Shown here one piece after another: positions 1 through 10,923 of a stretch of DNA of 64,000 nt. The position numbers were made by a program, and so were the translations under genes. Within the stretch, counting starts at the first letter, position 1. Each line of letters opens with the position of its first letter. Source of the DNA: Hesseltinella vesiculosa (lineage: Eukaryota; Mucoromycota; Mucoromycetes; Mucorales; Cunninghamellaceae); NCBI GenBank assembly GCA_002104935.1, contig MCGT01000042.1, forward strand, positions 1 to 64,000. Direction: 5' to 3'. The notes below the pieces were generated by a model, which saw only the letters and a list, made by a program, of their open reading frames with translations, was not told the DNA's origin and searched no databases.

Positions 1-2084
1 GGGTGTGGAGACAACCCTTTTTTGCCGACCACATGGCCAAGATATTCTACGCTTTGTTTTCCAAATTCACACTTTGCCAACTTCAATTTCAATCCTGCTT
101 CAGTGCATCGTTCGAAAATGAATTGAAGGTGTCCTAGGTGTTCCTTTTCCGTTTGGGAGTAAACAATAATATCATCGACAAACACGTAGGCAAAAGATCC
201 AATGGCGGTTCCCAAAATTTGCGACATCACCCTTTGAAAAGTGGAGGGGGCATTTGTTAACCCAAAAGGCATCACCAGGAATTCATAGGTTCCATATTTA
301 GTTGTAAATCCTGTCAGCGGAATTGAGTCAGCGTCCATCGGAACTTGCCAGAAACCAGATGCTGCGTCCAGCGTCGAAAATATACACGCATCTCCTAGAG
401 CATCGATAATGTCGTCGATGTGGGGTAAAGGAAAGGAGTCCTTGACCGTCACCGCGTTCAGCTTCCTGTAGTCCACGCACATTCTGAGGTCTCCTGTCTT
501 CTTCGCTACAAAAATTACAGGGGCTGCATACAGTCCTTGGGAAGGCTGGATTAATTTTTCTGCCAACAAATCATTCAGCGTGCTCTTGAGCACGTCGTCT
601 TGTTCCCAGGTCAATCTGTACGGCTTCCCTGCGATAGGCCTATCTTCGTTAACCATAATGGTATGGCAGAAATCAGTCACTAAACCGGGACCAGTTTGTT
701 CGACGAAACATGCTAGGTATCGGGTCACTAGATCATGGACAGCCTGGTTGTCGGACTTGATAATTGCGCCCTCAGATCCGTCGGTCCCAATTGTTTTTTT
801 TTTTTCAACTTTTTCTTTCGTTGATCCATCCCCACTGCCAACTTCCATCCCGATTGTTTTGTCGACTTCGACTCCATCCCCACTGCCCCAATACAGTATG
901 TCCTTAATACTACCAACTTCGGGAGTCGAGCTTGGAGTAGCGATATGATATATGCGCGATAGCACTGCAGGATCATTTTCACAAACGCAACCTCTTATCA
1001 GTAAGTTTTGTTCAGGTTCCTTACATACTGGCAACTTGAGTTCCAAGGTGGCAGGTAATGGCGTAGCTTCATAGCGTTGTAACCATGGCATACCCAATAG
1101 TAATAGGTCATCGTTGCGGTCTTGTACAATCATGTTATCAGGGCGTTTGTAACCAGCCACTTCGATGGGGACCCCATGGCAGAGACCACCCGGTTTTGTT
1201 GTCGACTGGTCCAAATTCTCCACGGTGAAGTTCATGTCGCCATCCACCACCAGTCCAAGACGATGCACTAGCGCGGAACTGATAACGGAAAGTGCTGCAC
1301 CAGTGTCTACCACGGCTTGTAGTGGTTTACCAAGGATCGTAACAGGGACAGAGAACGGCAATAGTTTTTTCATCTCCTTCCCGTCTGCTATACTCAATAC
1401 GTCTTCATAGTCATCGTCTTTAGGGAAATTGTTCCACGATTCTTCCACGTCACTTTCCACTTCAGAGTATTCAGCGTCACCGTCTTCATCAAAAACTGAA
1501 TCATCGTCAAAAGAGTCATCGTCTACGTCTTCTACGGCTACAGCGACGTTAATGCGGGTAGGGTTGGCCTTGAACGGTGAAGGAGCAGCACCTGTGTCAG
1601 TTATCGCAGCGGGCATCACAGGGCGTTTGGCGTTTCGACCATGGCAGTAACGGATACCATCCACCACGTCTTTCGCCAGTTTTTTGTCTCTGGCGAGGAT
1701 CTGCGCGAGGGATACACCACCTGGTCCAGCCGTCGTATTTTGCATCACATTCCAAATGTCAACTGGGGGCACATCCACCTGTAGACGACGGAGAGGACCT
1801 CTTTGTTTCGGTTTCCCATCAGGGGTAGGCGGCACGTCCTTGATCACCAACTTGCCTGTGGCGTCAGTGTGTCCTCGTCGCTTCCTATGTTTTGCATTGT
1901 ACACCTTCACACCTTGTATTGCGCGTATTTGCGTCTCACTAAGGAAATTTTGGGAAGTGTAAGCGTCGTCATCGTTTTTTTTTTCGCTATTTATTTTTTT
2001 TTTGTCACGATCATCCGTCGTTCTTATCGGGATAGTTGGGGGTTGTAGGACAATAGGTATCCCTTGGTCTATTGTCCCTGGTCT
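1..2084 (-). CDS. pol: Ty3-type retrotransposon pol (protease + reverse transcriptase), 5' part
   Basis: Open frame with no stop from the gag overlap to the left edge of the window, in the -1 frame relative to gag, so it is probably made as a Gag-Pol fusion by frameshifting at 2084-2090. In order: a basic/acidic linker (a strongly Asp/Glu-rich stretch near 1400-1540), an aspartic protease with the core DTGAA at about 1293-1307 and a downstream LLLLGMPWL strand, then a reverse transcriptase. R MCVDYRKLN lies near 459-485, the catalytic FVDD near 174-190, and YLGHVV near the edge. RNase H and integrase would lie outside the window. Homopolymer runs at 794-805, 1976-1985 and 1994-2003 keep the frame, and no lesion is seen, so the copy looks recent. 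Seen: motifs and the open frame. Known: this order is standard for Ty3/gypsy elements. Confidence 0.9.
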
Positions 2085-2090
2085 TTTCCC
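2048..2090 (-). promoter_or_regulatory. -1 ribosomal frameshift signal at the gag/pol junction
   Basis: On the minus strand the heptamer G GGA AAA (2090-2084) is in the gag frame and fits the X XXY YYZ slippery consensus. Six bases later a perfect 9-bp stem begins (GGACAATAG at 2077-2069 pairing with CTATTGTCC at 2056-2048) around a 12-nt loop; the gag stop codon is in the 5' arm. Spacer and stem position are what is expected for -1 frameshifting, and pol is in exactly the -1 frame. Confidence 0.75.
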
Positions 2091-3013
2091 GGACCTTGAT
2101 GTTGTTGGTAAGGATCACCACGGTTTTGACGGGGGAATGGGCAGTTGCGCACAAAATGGTTGGGATCGCCGCAGTTGTGACAGGTCCAGCCGTTTCCTTG
2201 TTGGCGGGAAGGTTGGAATGGACCACGTGGGGTGTTGCGAGAAGGACCAGATTCATAGCGTTGGCCATAATCTTGAGGTACTTGATAACGTCGCGCTGGT
2301 GCTTGGGTGGGACGGGGAGTGAAGTGGACCTTGAGCTTGCCGAGCGCGTCGGCTAAATTGTCCATCGTGTCAGTGATGCTTTCATTATCTCGGCTTGGTA
2401 GATACCACTGTTTCTCTTGATCCATAGGAGTTGAGTATGGGGAAGGATCTTGTTGCTCTCGATAATCTTGATTTTGCAAACTTCCATGATGGTTGGTGCG
2501 GCCATATTTGCTCATGATGATTTCTTCCTGACGGGCATAACTAATGGCTTCGTCGTAGGTGGTAGGGCGGCTGCGTTCCACCCACTTGGCTAGTTCCCAA
2601 TTTAGTGACTTAATCAAATGACGTTTCTTTTCGCTATCATTTGTGATATCGAGACGAAAGAAAAGTTCTTCGAGAGCTAATTTCAAGGCAGAGACCGACA
2701 ACGTGTCTTGTTTCATGGAATCCAACTTCCTACGCCAACTTTCTTCCAGGTCGCTTGGCACAAACGTTTCCTTGAATCTTGCAGTGAAGGCGGCCCACGT
2801 TTCCGGCTTTTCCATTTTCTTGTCATATTGGGTCGCAGCAGCGCCTTTCAAAAACGTAGGTGCTACCTTGAGCCTCTGTTCCTCAGTTAGGTCTAAGGCA
2901 TCCATCCAGGTTTCCATATTTCGTAACCACAACATTGGGTTTTCCAATTGAGGGTCGCCTTTGAAGCTGTCGGGCTTGTCAATTAAGTTGTACAATTCGA
3001 TTGAGTTGGTCAT
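2069..3013 (-). CDS. gag: Ty3-type retrotransposon Gag polyprotein
   Basis: About 314 residues from the first ATG (3013); a longer reading from 3037 begins with TTG and is less likely. The N-terminal half is a Retrotrans_gag-type capsid region (Trp-rich, with WAAFTARFKETF near the middle) that would assemble the particle. The C-terminal end carries one CCHC zinc knuckle (CHNCGDPNHFVRNC), which binds the element RNA, followed by a basic Gln-rich tail. The stop TAG lies inside the hairpin of the frameshift signal that leads into pol. Family placement is by domain order and by the adjoining protease and reverse transcriptase. Confidence 0.88.
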   Translation of the reverse strand: MTNSIELYNLIDKPDSFKGDPQLENPMLWLRNMETWMDALDLTEEQRLKVAPTFLKGAAATQYDKKMEKPETWAAFTARFKETFVPSDLEESWRRKLDSMKQDTLSVSALKLALEELFFRLDITNDSEKKRHLIKSLNWELAKWVERSRPTTYDEAISYARQEEIIMSKYGRTNHHGSLQNQDYREQQDPSPYSTPMDQEKQWYLPSRDNESITDTMDNLADALGKLKVHFTPRPTQAPARRYQVPQDYGQRYESGPSRNTPRGPFQPSRQQGNGWTCHNCGDPNHFVRNCPFPRQNRGDPYQQHQGPGKDQGQ

Positions 3014-3511
3014 GATTGGTACGATGTAAAGTGTCAAAAAGAAAAAAAAACGAGGTAGATGTCTGGAAAAGTATACGGTTCAAGTCGGGGTTCGGAAGGG
3101 AAGCGAAGAAGTAAAAGTGTAAAGAAGAAAAAAAGATGTCGTGCGGTCACTGTTGCAGTAGGTAGTTGTAATAATAAAATTGTGTATGCTCCTCTCCTCC
3201 ACCAAAATGATATGACGGCACGTGTGGGTGTATAGGGAAAAGGGTTTCGGACTGCAGGAATAGAACAAAAGTACGGGTTTTCTCCTTCTTTCTGTTGACC
3301 TTTCACTTCCGCTTCAAAACGTCAAAAAGAGATGTGTTTAATCAGGGTTCAGATGTCAAAAAATAAAATAAGAATTGGAAGCGGAGAGAGAAAAAAACAA
3401 AAAAGGGAAAAGGAAAATGGCCAATCACAATTATTCGGCAATTCGGGCCGAATCGGGCGCCGAACTGCCGATTTCACAACAAGGCCCTTTCTACGGTCTA
3501 TCAAGATGATT
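3014..3511. other. Retroelement leader / presumed 5' LTR region, boundaries not resolved
   Basis: Between the gag start and the tRNA gene. The 5' LTR and primer binding site should lie here, but the matching 3' LTR is outside the window, so ends and target-site duplication cannot be fixed by eye. A GC-rich cluster of short palindromes built on CGGCA/TGCCG and ATTCGG/CCGAAT occupies about 3433-3473. No other gene is seen. Confidence 0.45.
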
Positions 3512-3582
3512 GGGCTAATGGTGGAAGGGTACCATACGTTTTTCGGGTGAACGAGGTCCAGGTTCGACTCCTGGTTAGCCTG
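3512..3582 (+). tRNA. tRNA-Pro (anticodon CGG)
   Basis: A full cloverleaf can be drawn. Acceptor GGGCTAA (3512-3518) pairs with TTAGCCT (3575-3581, one G-U). The D stem GTGG/CCAT encloses a 7-base loop with GG. Anticodon stem CGTTT/GAACG encloses TTCGGGT (3542-3548), anticodon CGG at 3544-3546, with the loop typical of eukaryotic tRNA-Pro. The variable region is AGGT. T stem CCAGG/CCTGG encloses TTCGACT. The internal B box GGTTCGACTCC is perfect (3561-3571), and a TTTT Pol III terminator follows at 3589-3592. No intron. The discriminator base and the exact 3' end are less certain. Confidence 0.8.
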
Positions 3583-4057
3583 CGACGCTTTTGCAATCGT
3601 TGGTTTTGCCATTCCTTTTAATGGTGGCCGATTGCCTTTTTTTTTTTCACCCGTTGCATCGAAAGCAAATTCCGAAGAAATCAGTGAAAAAGCGACACTC
3701 TGCAGTGATCTTGGAAGGCGCCCCCACCACCTAGGCAGGCTGGCTCGAGAGATGACCATGGGTGTCCCCCTGGTGATTGTCAGCAGCTCAGCACCATGAG
3801 CAATAAGGTCCGCTCAAACCCCCTCTCATTAAAAATCCGCACCGAAGCGCTGCCCAGCGATTCCTTTTTTGGACACTCCGCCGCTACCTTTTTTACCCAG
3901 CCAACTTGGTATTTTTCTTAGCGTAGAGACTTTCCTTTACGCTAGATATCACCATGCCCCTATGTGATATTTGCTACAGGAAAAACTAGGAACAAGGGCT
4001 TTATTTCTTTTATGCGGCGGTCCATCTTTTTTTTTTTGGATTAAAATTGAAGAGCAT
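3583..4057. other. Gene-free stretch downstream of the tRNA
   Basis: Apart from the TTTT terminator, only short poly(T) runs and a small 7-bp inverted repeat (TAGCGTA/TACGCTA near 3919-3945) are visible. No coding sequence is supported. Confidence 0.5.
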
Positions 4058-5163
4058 CTATGGCTTTTTGGGTCTTGCGCCAAAAATAGTAGTGCCCACG
4101 CGCACGTTGGTGGCCCCAGCTTGTAAAGCTTGAAGGTAGTCGGCCGACATGCCCATGCTTAGCTCCAAATCGCTTCCTTTGCCGAGAACCTCGTCCGCTG
4201 TCTTCTTGCAATCAGCCAGGCACTACAGAAAAAGAAAAAGAGGATGAGGGTGCAACCCTTTTTTATCCAACTTTTTTTTCTTACGAGGAAATCGGGATTG
4301 TCGATGGAAGGGTCACGACCAAACATGCCGATGGTCATCAAGCCACCAAGCTCCAGTTGAGGGCAGTGCTGCACAATATGCTTGCATACGTCCGAGCATT
4401 GTTCAGGTGCCACACCACCCTTTGCCTCTTCCCGGCTGGTATTCACTTGCACAAACACTCTCAAGGGCTTGGCACGTTCGCAGCTCACACAGGCTTTGTT
4501 CATTGCGTCGGCTTTTTTGATGCTGTCGATAGTTTCCACGACAAACAAGTTGGGAATAGCTATGGAGAGGGAGGTCAGTGTATACCCATGATCGGTATGA
4601 TCCATCTGTTTACCAGCAACCAATTTGCACTTGTTACTTTGGAGATGGCCAATAAAATGCCAGGCAATATCTTGAGGCATCTTTCCATTAAATAAAATAA
4701 AAAAATGAGTGTTGATCGCATTCGTTTGAGGGAGCACAGTCATACCTTGGCACTTTTTTCTACTAGCTCTTGGACCTGCGGGTAAAATAATAAGAAGTGA
4801 GCTGTTCGTATTCCAAGTTTCATAGAGAGAAGACGTGACGATCGACTTGCATAGTTTTCACCAAAATGACGTTGACCAGCATCGTAAGCGTATTGTAAAT
4901 CTTCCACAGGTTTCAACTTGCTAACAGCTACCAATCGAGCCTATCCACGGTGTTCAACAATGTAAGAGATATGGTTAGTATTGAATGAGGTCATTTCCTG
5001 TTATACCATGCCTAAAAAGACTTACATTTTCTTTATGAGGCACAGTGGCGATGGCAGCTCGCACGTCTTGGATGTTTTGGACGATTTCTTGTTGTCGTTC
5101 TTCAGCCATGGAATGGATAGATCGTTTAATCACTGGAGCTAATCGATGAAGCGCACGTTGCAT
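4058..5163 (-). CDS. Pyridoxal phosphate homeostasis protein (YggS/PLPBP family)
   Basis: 272 residues in five exons: 5163-5026, 4940-4851, 4775-4746, 4680-4285, 4222-4058. The protein binds PLP and buffers free cofactor; it has an alanine-racemase-like TIM barrel without racemase activity. Seen: LVAVSKLKP with the Schiff-base Lys in VSK, the family signature [17 protein letters not shown] reconstituted across the exon 2/3 junction, [11 protein letters not shown], and the C-terminal [10 protein letters not shown] and [10 protein letters not shown]. The first 17 residues are basic/amphipathic and could target mitochondria (inference). Intron 2 has a GC donor (GCAAGT at 4850-4845), and exon 3 is only 30 nt. 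A long ATG-less extension upstream was rejected. It is transcribed toward the tRNA, behind the Elp5 gene on the same strand. Confidence 0.92.
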
Positions 5164-5338
5164 AATCTTAGTCTTCACCACAAGACCAAGAGAAATGAAA
5201 GAATGTGAAGAAGGGTTGGAAAAAAAAAAAAAAGAAAGCGGTCCCCGGAGCTCGGGTTTGTCATTTTTCGAAAAAAAAAATGGTATGAGCAGCAGGGTGC
5301 TTTTTTAATTATGATTGTGAGGCGAAGGAAGAGACGTG

Positions 5339-6450
5339 TTATATGTCTAAATCATCATCGGGATCTTCATCGTCAAAGTCATCGGCAGCATCTGGTTCAT
5401 AATAAATAGCACCACCAGCAGGAGGTGGTTGAACAGATGGCATGTGGCCCTCCAGCTCGATTTGCTGTGCTTTCAGGTATGGAAGAACGAGACTGTCTTT
5501 GGTCTTGCGCTGTTCTTCGGTCAGGGTCAGGTTGAAGGACAGGTTGGCGGTGGGGTCAGCTACAGGCTCGGGCGTCTCGATCACAACGTCCTCGTCGGCC
5601 TCTTGATCAAAGTCTGTGACGACCCACTGGTTGGTGTTGGCATCCAAGTAGAAATGGTTGGTTTCGTAAATGACCTTGCCGCTCTTACGTCGCCATTCAA
5701 CTCGGGCCAATGCACCGCGAGTGATCTGGTTGGCTGTGATGGGTAAATAGCCAAAGGTATCTTGAGCAACAAAGCCGGTCAGGCGGGAATGCTGATCTGC
5801 GTGATGGGTTGAGGCTGGTAATGGGTCGAGGTTGATGATGACAGAGGCAAGGCGGTTCAGCGATTCGGACAGGGGAGGAAGTGTGGCGGTCAATGGCCGC
5901 TGGTCGCTGTGATAGCCAAGCACAATGCGGGTCTTGTCTGGAGATATATAGGTTAGCACAGTTGGATGGATTAAACGCCTGCTTTGTTACCGGAAGTCAG
6001 AGAGAGCAAGGCATTGACGATTCGGAAAGCGCGGTGAGAGGAGATCATTGCAAAGGGAGTCAAAGCATCGATGACGATCAATGTGTTGGGGTGCTGATCT
6101 AGTTTTTTCATAACAAGCGTCAAGATGGAACGTTCCATATCGTTGTCCAGACGGATCATGTGTTGTTGGGGCACTTGTTGCTGTACCTGGTCATCCCAGC
6201 CATCGGGATCGGTAAAGGCGTCGAGTATACAGAGGCGAGGATGAGGCTTAGTGAGGCGGAGGGCTTGCAGCCAACGTGTAGGCGACCATTCGGACAACAG
6301 AGCGATGACTTGATGGTCGGATGAGAGCGCCTTTTGGGTAAAAGCAGTCAATAATGGGCCAGCACAGCATTCGATGGAATCATTGATGATCGTCAATGGA
6401 GCTGTTTTCCGTTGTTGTAATAGCTGATCTAAGCAGAGTTGATGTGCCAT
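5339..6450 (-). CDS. ELP5: Elongator complex protein 5
   Basis: 352 residues in two exons, 6450-5991 and 5937-5339, joined G|AC to read LTSDKTRIVLGYHSDQ. Elp5 is one of the RecA-fold subunits of the Elp4-5-6 hexamer of Elongator, which modifies wobble uridines in tRNA. Seen: a RecA-like core with a degenerate nucleotide site (LIVIDALTPF strand near residue 140), and the hallmark acidic C-terminus ending DDEDPDDDLDI. Length fits fungal Elp5. The start was set at the first ATG (6450) because the frame upstream has only TTG. Divergent from the dioxygenase gene across 418 bp. Confidence 0.85.
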
Positions 6451-6868
6451 TGGAACAGCAAAAAGCAAAGTAAAAAAAAAAACAACACTAGCGGGGTTGC
6501 GATTTTTTTTTTTTTTTTTTTTTCGCAGGAGCTTGTTATTCAGCGGGAACGCATGAATTTTTTTCCAGTTGTGATGGAAGCATGTTTCACTTGAAAAAAA
6601 AAAAGTTTCGTTGTTGAAATACCAAATTGCTGGGAGGGTGAAGTGGGAATAAAAAAGGGCAGCTTAGCTTATGCAAATACTCGGTATTCTGTAAAGGACT
6701 GAAGCCAATGACAGGCATCCTTTTAAGGCTTGATTTTTGATTGCTGGTGTTCTCACCGTTTTTTTTCAAAATATACCGTCAGATATAGGCTCCGAACCCT
6801 TTAAATACCTTTGTTTTTTTTTTGAGTTTTCTTTCTTTTCCCCTTGGATTTCCCCTTGCTTTTTTCTA
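6451..6868. promoter_or_regulatory. Divergent promoter region, ELP5 / dioxygenase
   Basis: 418 bp between two start codons facing apart. It contains a (T)18-19 tract near 6505-6523 and several shorter T runs, which are typical nucleosome-excluding promoter elements. No coding exon is supported. Confidence 0.5.
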
Positions 6869-8058
6869 ATGTCACAATATCCATCCTCTCAGATCCTGTC
6901 TATAGACTTGTCAAGCTTTGACCAAAGACGGGATGAAATTGTCCAAGCTATCATGAAGGCTGCAAAAACGCACGGGGTTTTTTATGGTAAAGGAAAAGAG
7001 CCAAGCAAGTCCCTGGAAACCGCTTGACGTTTTTATACTTTGCAGTCAAAAATCATGGCATTCCTATCGAAACCCTCAGAGAAATGTTTTTGGTTAGCAA
7101 ACAATTCTTTGCCTTGTCGGATAGCACCAAAAAGAACTACTCGTTGGATGTGCCCAGAAACGCTGGCTGGGAACGGTTTGCTCAGGTAAAGGGCAGAAAA
7201 AAGGCTGGTGAGAAACAAAGAACTGACCAAGCTTTTTTTTTTTCTTAGATTCGTCCGCAAACGGGATTGGCGGATTTGAAGGAATCGATGCAACTTGCCT
7301 TTCACCATATTCCTGACTTGTGGCCAGATGACAAGGATGTTCCTCATTTCCAAGACAAAGTGCAGCAGTTTATGGAGGACTGCAACCAAGTGTCACAACG
7401 ATTGCTCGAGTGCCTGGCGATTGGTCTTGGGTTTCCTCAAGATTTTTTTACTCGTTGTCACGACGTTTCTCAACCTGATGCGCTGAACACCCTGCGCTTC
7501 CAACACTATTACGATTTGACAGGCAGCTCCCATGGCTCGGAATACTATCGTGCTGGACCACATACCGATCCTGACACCTTGACATTGCTTTTCCACGAAG
7601 AACACGATCAGACCTCGGGCTTGGAGACCTGCCAAGGCCGCACCGACGTCACCACATTTGAGCAAGGCTCGCTGTGGCTGCCTGTGACACCTCAACCTGG
7701 CGAGCTGGTGTGCAACATTGGTGACATGATGATGCGCTGGAGTGATGATGTTCTGAAGAGCAACTTCCATCGTGTCAACCTGCCAAAACATGACCTTTCT
7801 TCCCGTTACTCTATTTGTTATTTTACGCAAGCCAACAAGTCAGCCTTTATCCAAGGTCGCACAAAGTATACTGACGGCTTGACAGCTGGGGATTATTTAC
7901 GTCAGCAAATGGAGCGCAATCACCAACGCCTGAAGAAGCTCTTTGATCAACGGGAACAGCAACGCAAGGGACGACCTCAACAAAAGCACACCCCTTTCCA
8001 ACCCTCTTCACAACCCTACAATAACAACAACGTACCTGAGCCCGTCCTTGCTATCTAA
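6869..8058 (+). CDS. 2-oxoglutarate/Fe(II)-dependent dioxygenase (isopenicillin-N-synthase-like)
   Basis: 355 residues in three exons, 6869-6986, 7046-7185, 7249-8058. The N-terminal DIOX_N region has HGVFYVKNHGIP formed over intron 1. The C-terminal catalytic domain has the iron ligands in GPHTDPDTLTLLF (HxD) and LKSNFHRV (distal His) and the 2-oxoglutarate-binding Arg in SSRYSICYF (RxS). The last 50 residues are a basic, Gln/Pro-rich tail without a domain. Members oxidise small molecules; the substrate cannot be told from sequence. No biosynthetic cluster surrounds it, so a role in primary or detoxifying metabolism is as likely as secondary metabolism. Confidence 0.88.
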
Positions 8059-8219
8059 ACCAGCGAAAGTCCTCTTTTTCAGCCCTTTTCCCTTCTTCGT
8101 CCGATATCCCCTTTGACCTTATTATACATAGCTCTGCGAATTTATATACATTACTTTTTTTCTGTTGTACACATGCTCTTTTTGATTTTTTTTTTAATAC
8201 AGACACTCTTGCTTTTTTT

Positions 8220-10923
8220 CTATATCCGGTGCTTTGCTTGGAATTGTTCAAAGAGTTGTAGGGATGTTTCTCGCTGACTGGCTCTTGTGCAGATGGAAGG
8301 CAACACATGGTTTAGATGGCGCTGTGCAATGGCTGGTATCTTGGTATTTTCGCGTAGTGCCACGGTGGCTGCCTCACTGTGATGCCCCACCAAAAAAAAA
8401 AAAAGTGACGTCAGAAGCCCTGGAGTCATTGCAAATCCCGCAAACTTACCGGAAGAGAAGTTGGAGATCAGCACCGGTGCAATGGGTCGTATGTTTCGCT
8501 AGATCCTGGGTGTTGACGTCGTCGTCGGCCTTGAGATGGCGTTTGATGGCCTCCATGATTTGCTGTCGGTCCTGTTCGTCTGGCATGCCCACATAAAGCA
8601 ATTGATCCAGGCGCCCTGGAAGAAAGTTCATGAGGAAAATGAGATGAGTCAGAATAGCCGTGGATTGTCCTACAAGGTATAATCGTAACCCCACATTACC
8701 TGGTCGAAGAATGGCGTCGTCGATTTGGTGAGGGCGGTTGGTGCATCCAATCACAAGAACCCCTTGGCGCCCTTCCACTCCATCCATTTCGTTCAACAAG
8801 GTGCTCAGAACCCGCTCGTTCACACCACCTTCGCCGCCACCGTTCCAACCTAACCAAAAAAAAAAAAGCTGAGTCATGTATGTTTGCTCCATGGTGAGAG
8901 TGCCTACCTCGGCGGCAAGCTATTGCATCCATTTCATCGATGACGATCAAACAGGGTGCAATGCGCTTAGCCGTTGCAAAGAGACGGCGGATGGACCGTT
9001 CTGTATCACCCAAATATTTTGAATAAATTTGAGGTCTATCAAAAAAAAGTTGAAAGTCCATCCTTTTCCAAATGCGTCGAAATGGAGGGTATTTTCAACA
9101 TACCCATTGATGGCAATCACATTCATCATTGCCTCCGTTGCCAGAGCCTGCACAAGCGCTGTTTTCCCACATCCTAAATAGCAAAATATCATGTCAATGC
9201 ACAACATCCCAATTTTTTTTTTATTATACCTGCATACCTGATGGACCATAGAGCAAGAGGCCGGAAGGAGCCGGGACTCCCAGACGTTGAAATAGTTCTG
9301 GTTGGAGTAAAGGTATCACAGTGGCCTGACGAATACGTCTCTTCATCGTTTCGTAGCTTTGCATAATATAAAAAAAAGAGGGATTGGTTTGCGTGTAGCT
9401 TGAAGGGTTTGTTGTTGTGTGTATAGCCTACCCTCCAATTTCATCCCATTGGCGTTTCGGCAGCAGTGTCTCGACTTCCATTTGCTGGGATGGTTTGTGA
9501 ATCTCTAAAGCATAGGCAAGGTCTTCCCAGGTGATACTGGATTCACAAAAAAGCAATCAGACTTGAGTTGGTGGCTATCCTCACTTCCAATGCTTACGTT
9601 GGTTGACGAGGATTGGTGGGATCAAGTTTCAGCTGGGACAGACCATGGATGAGGCTTTCTTCAGTGGTCGGCAGCCGTCGTAAGGATTTGAGCTTGGCAT
9701 TGCGGCATACCATGGCAAGGTCACGTGCTACATAACCGGAAGTCCGCTATCAATTCAAATATTTTTGTAGAGGTGTAAGTTGTCCATGTTCACTGCCATT
9801 CTCACCTCTTTCTCACCAAGCTGGTTTGGGCGACCAGGTCGTCCACCACTTCATTGGGTAGGTGAAAATCGGAGAGCATGGCATTTAAAAGCGTTTTTCG
9901 TTGTTGTAAGGTTGGGATCCCAAGAGTAAAGTGCTGTTGAAAGATATCTGTTTTCTGTAATGACATGGGTAGTTTCGTTAATTGGCGAGCCAAGCCTACA
10001 ACACACACCTAAGCAAAAAAAAAAAAAATGAGGTAAGAAAACGAGCCCATGGATGGTTGTCCTCCTTCTACCTTTGCTACGTCGGAGATACGTCCAAGTT
10101 CCTGCTTGAGGATGTCGACCGGCTTCTCATCTATGTACAATGAAGAGCGAGTTCAAGCAACCGCTTTTTTACCACCTTGCTATGACTACCTTTGCCAATG
10201 GCATCCAGATCTCTGATCACCAGAATCACTGGGGCCGTTTCCAAGGCTCTGGACAGGCTCAAATGCAGCGGGTTGTAGTTGTTGAAGGCCGGCAAGGTCC
10301 ATTCCTCTTTTAGTTCCAAGAGATCATAGACAGAGGTGGAGATCACATGACATCCTAGATATTCACTGGCTTGTTTCACTAAAGTGGTCTTGCCTACCCC
10401 AGACGGCCCGTGGACAAGAATGGATTTGGCTGTTGACAGCCCCAGACGCCGAAAGGCTTCCAAATGTTCAAACCCTTCGCCTATCCATCATGAAATTAGA
10501 AAGAAGGTATGAGTCTCATGTCATGGTCATAAATATTCCATTGTTTACTGATCATGGCCACAAGCGATTGTAATGTGCTATCAGTTGGCTGGCCAATTCG
10601 TTCAGGCGTAGGAAACGGCAGCAGTTCCAGCTCGGTGACATTTGGTACGACGGTAAAGTAGCCACAGTCATCCGGCTCGCCTTGAATGTTGACAATCGAT
10701 ATATCTATGCGGCGGCCACCTATGTTCCAGCAGATCGAGTCGCCTTGCTTGATCTACATTGACAAACGCGAACAAAAATGGTCAGACGAAGGAGAGATCA
10801 ATGTCATGTAGCTACCTTGTTATCAGGGAGACGACGGTGGATCATGGCCATATAATCTGGCCCTGGAAGTTTAGGAAAGAGGCATTCCACAGGTGCCACA
10901 TAGAGGGTCACTTTGGTGGCCAT
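8220..10923 (-). CDS. Tandem AAA ATPase, AFG2/SPATA5L1-like
   Basis: 632 residues in 13 exons: 10923-10816, 10753-10549, 10480-10190, 10130-10072, 10008-9817, 9746-9598, 9536-9432, 9356-9238, 9173-9104, 9035-8908, 8849-8700, 8615-8450, 8376-8220; all phases agree. A short N-terminal region (about 120 residues) precedes D1 with Walker [12 protein letters not shown], but its Walker B reads VIRDLDAI, lacking the catalytic Glu. D2 is complete: Walker [12 protein letters not shown], Walker [11 protein letters not shown], sensor CTNRP, and ILRPGRLDQ with the arginine finger. This layout, and [14 protein letters not shown], fits the Cdc48-type class II AAA family that releases factors from maturing pre-60S ribosomes. 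Pex6-like proteins share a weak D1, so assignment to AFG2/SPATA5L1 is a judgement. Confidence 0.75.

Noticed and set aside
728..982. Alternative minus-strand frame across the poly(T) at 794-805, suggesting a pol frameshift lesion
   Set aside because: Counting 12 A residues shows the protease and reverse transcriptase are already in one uninterrupted frame.
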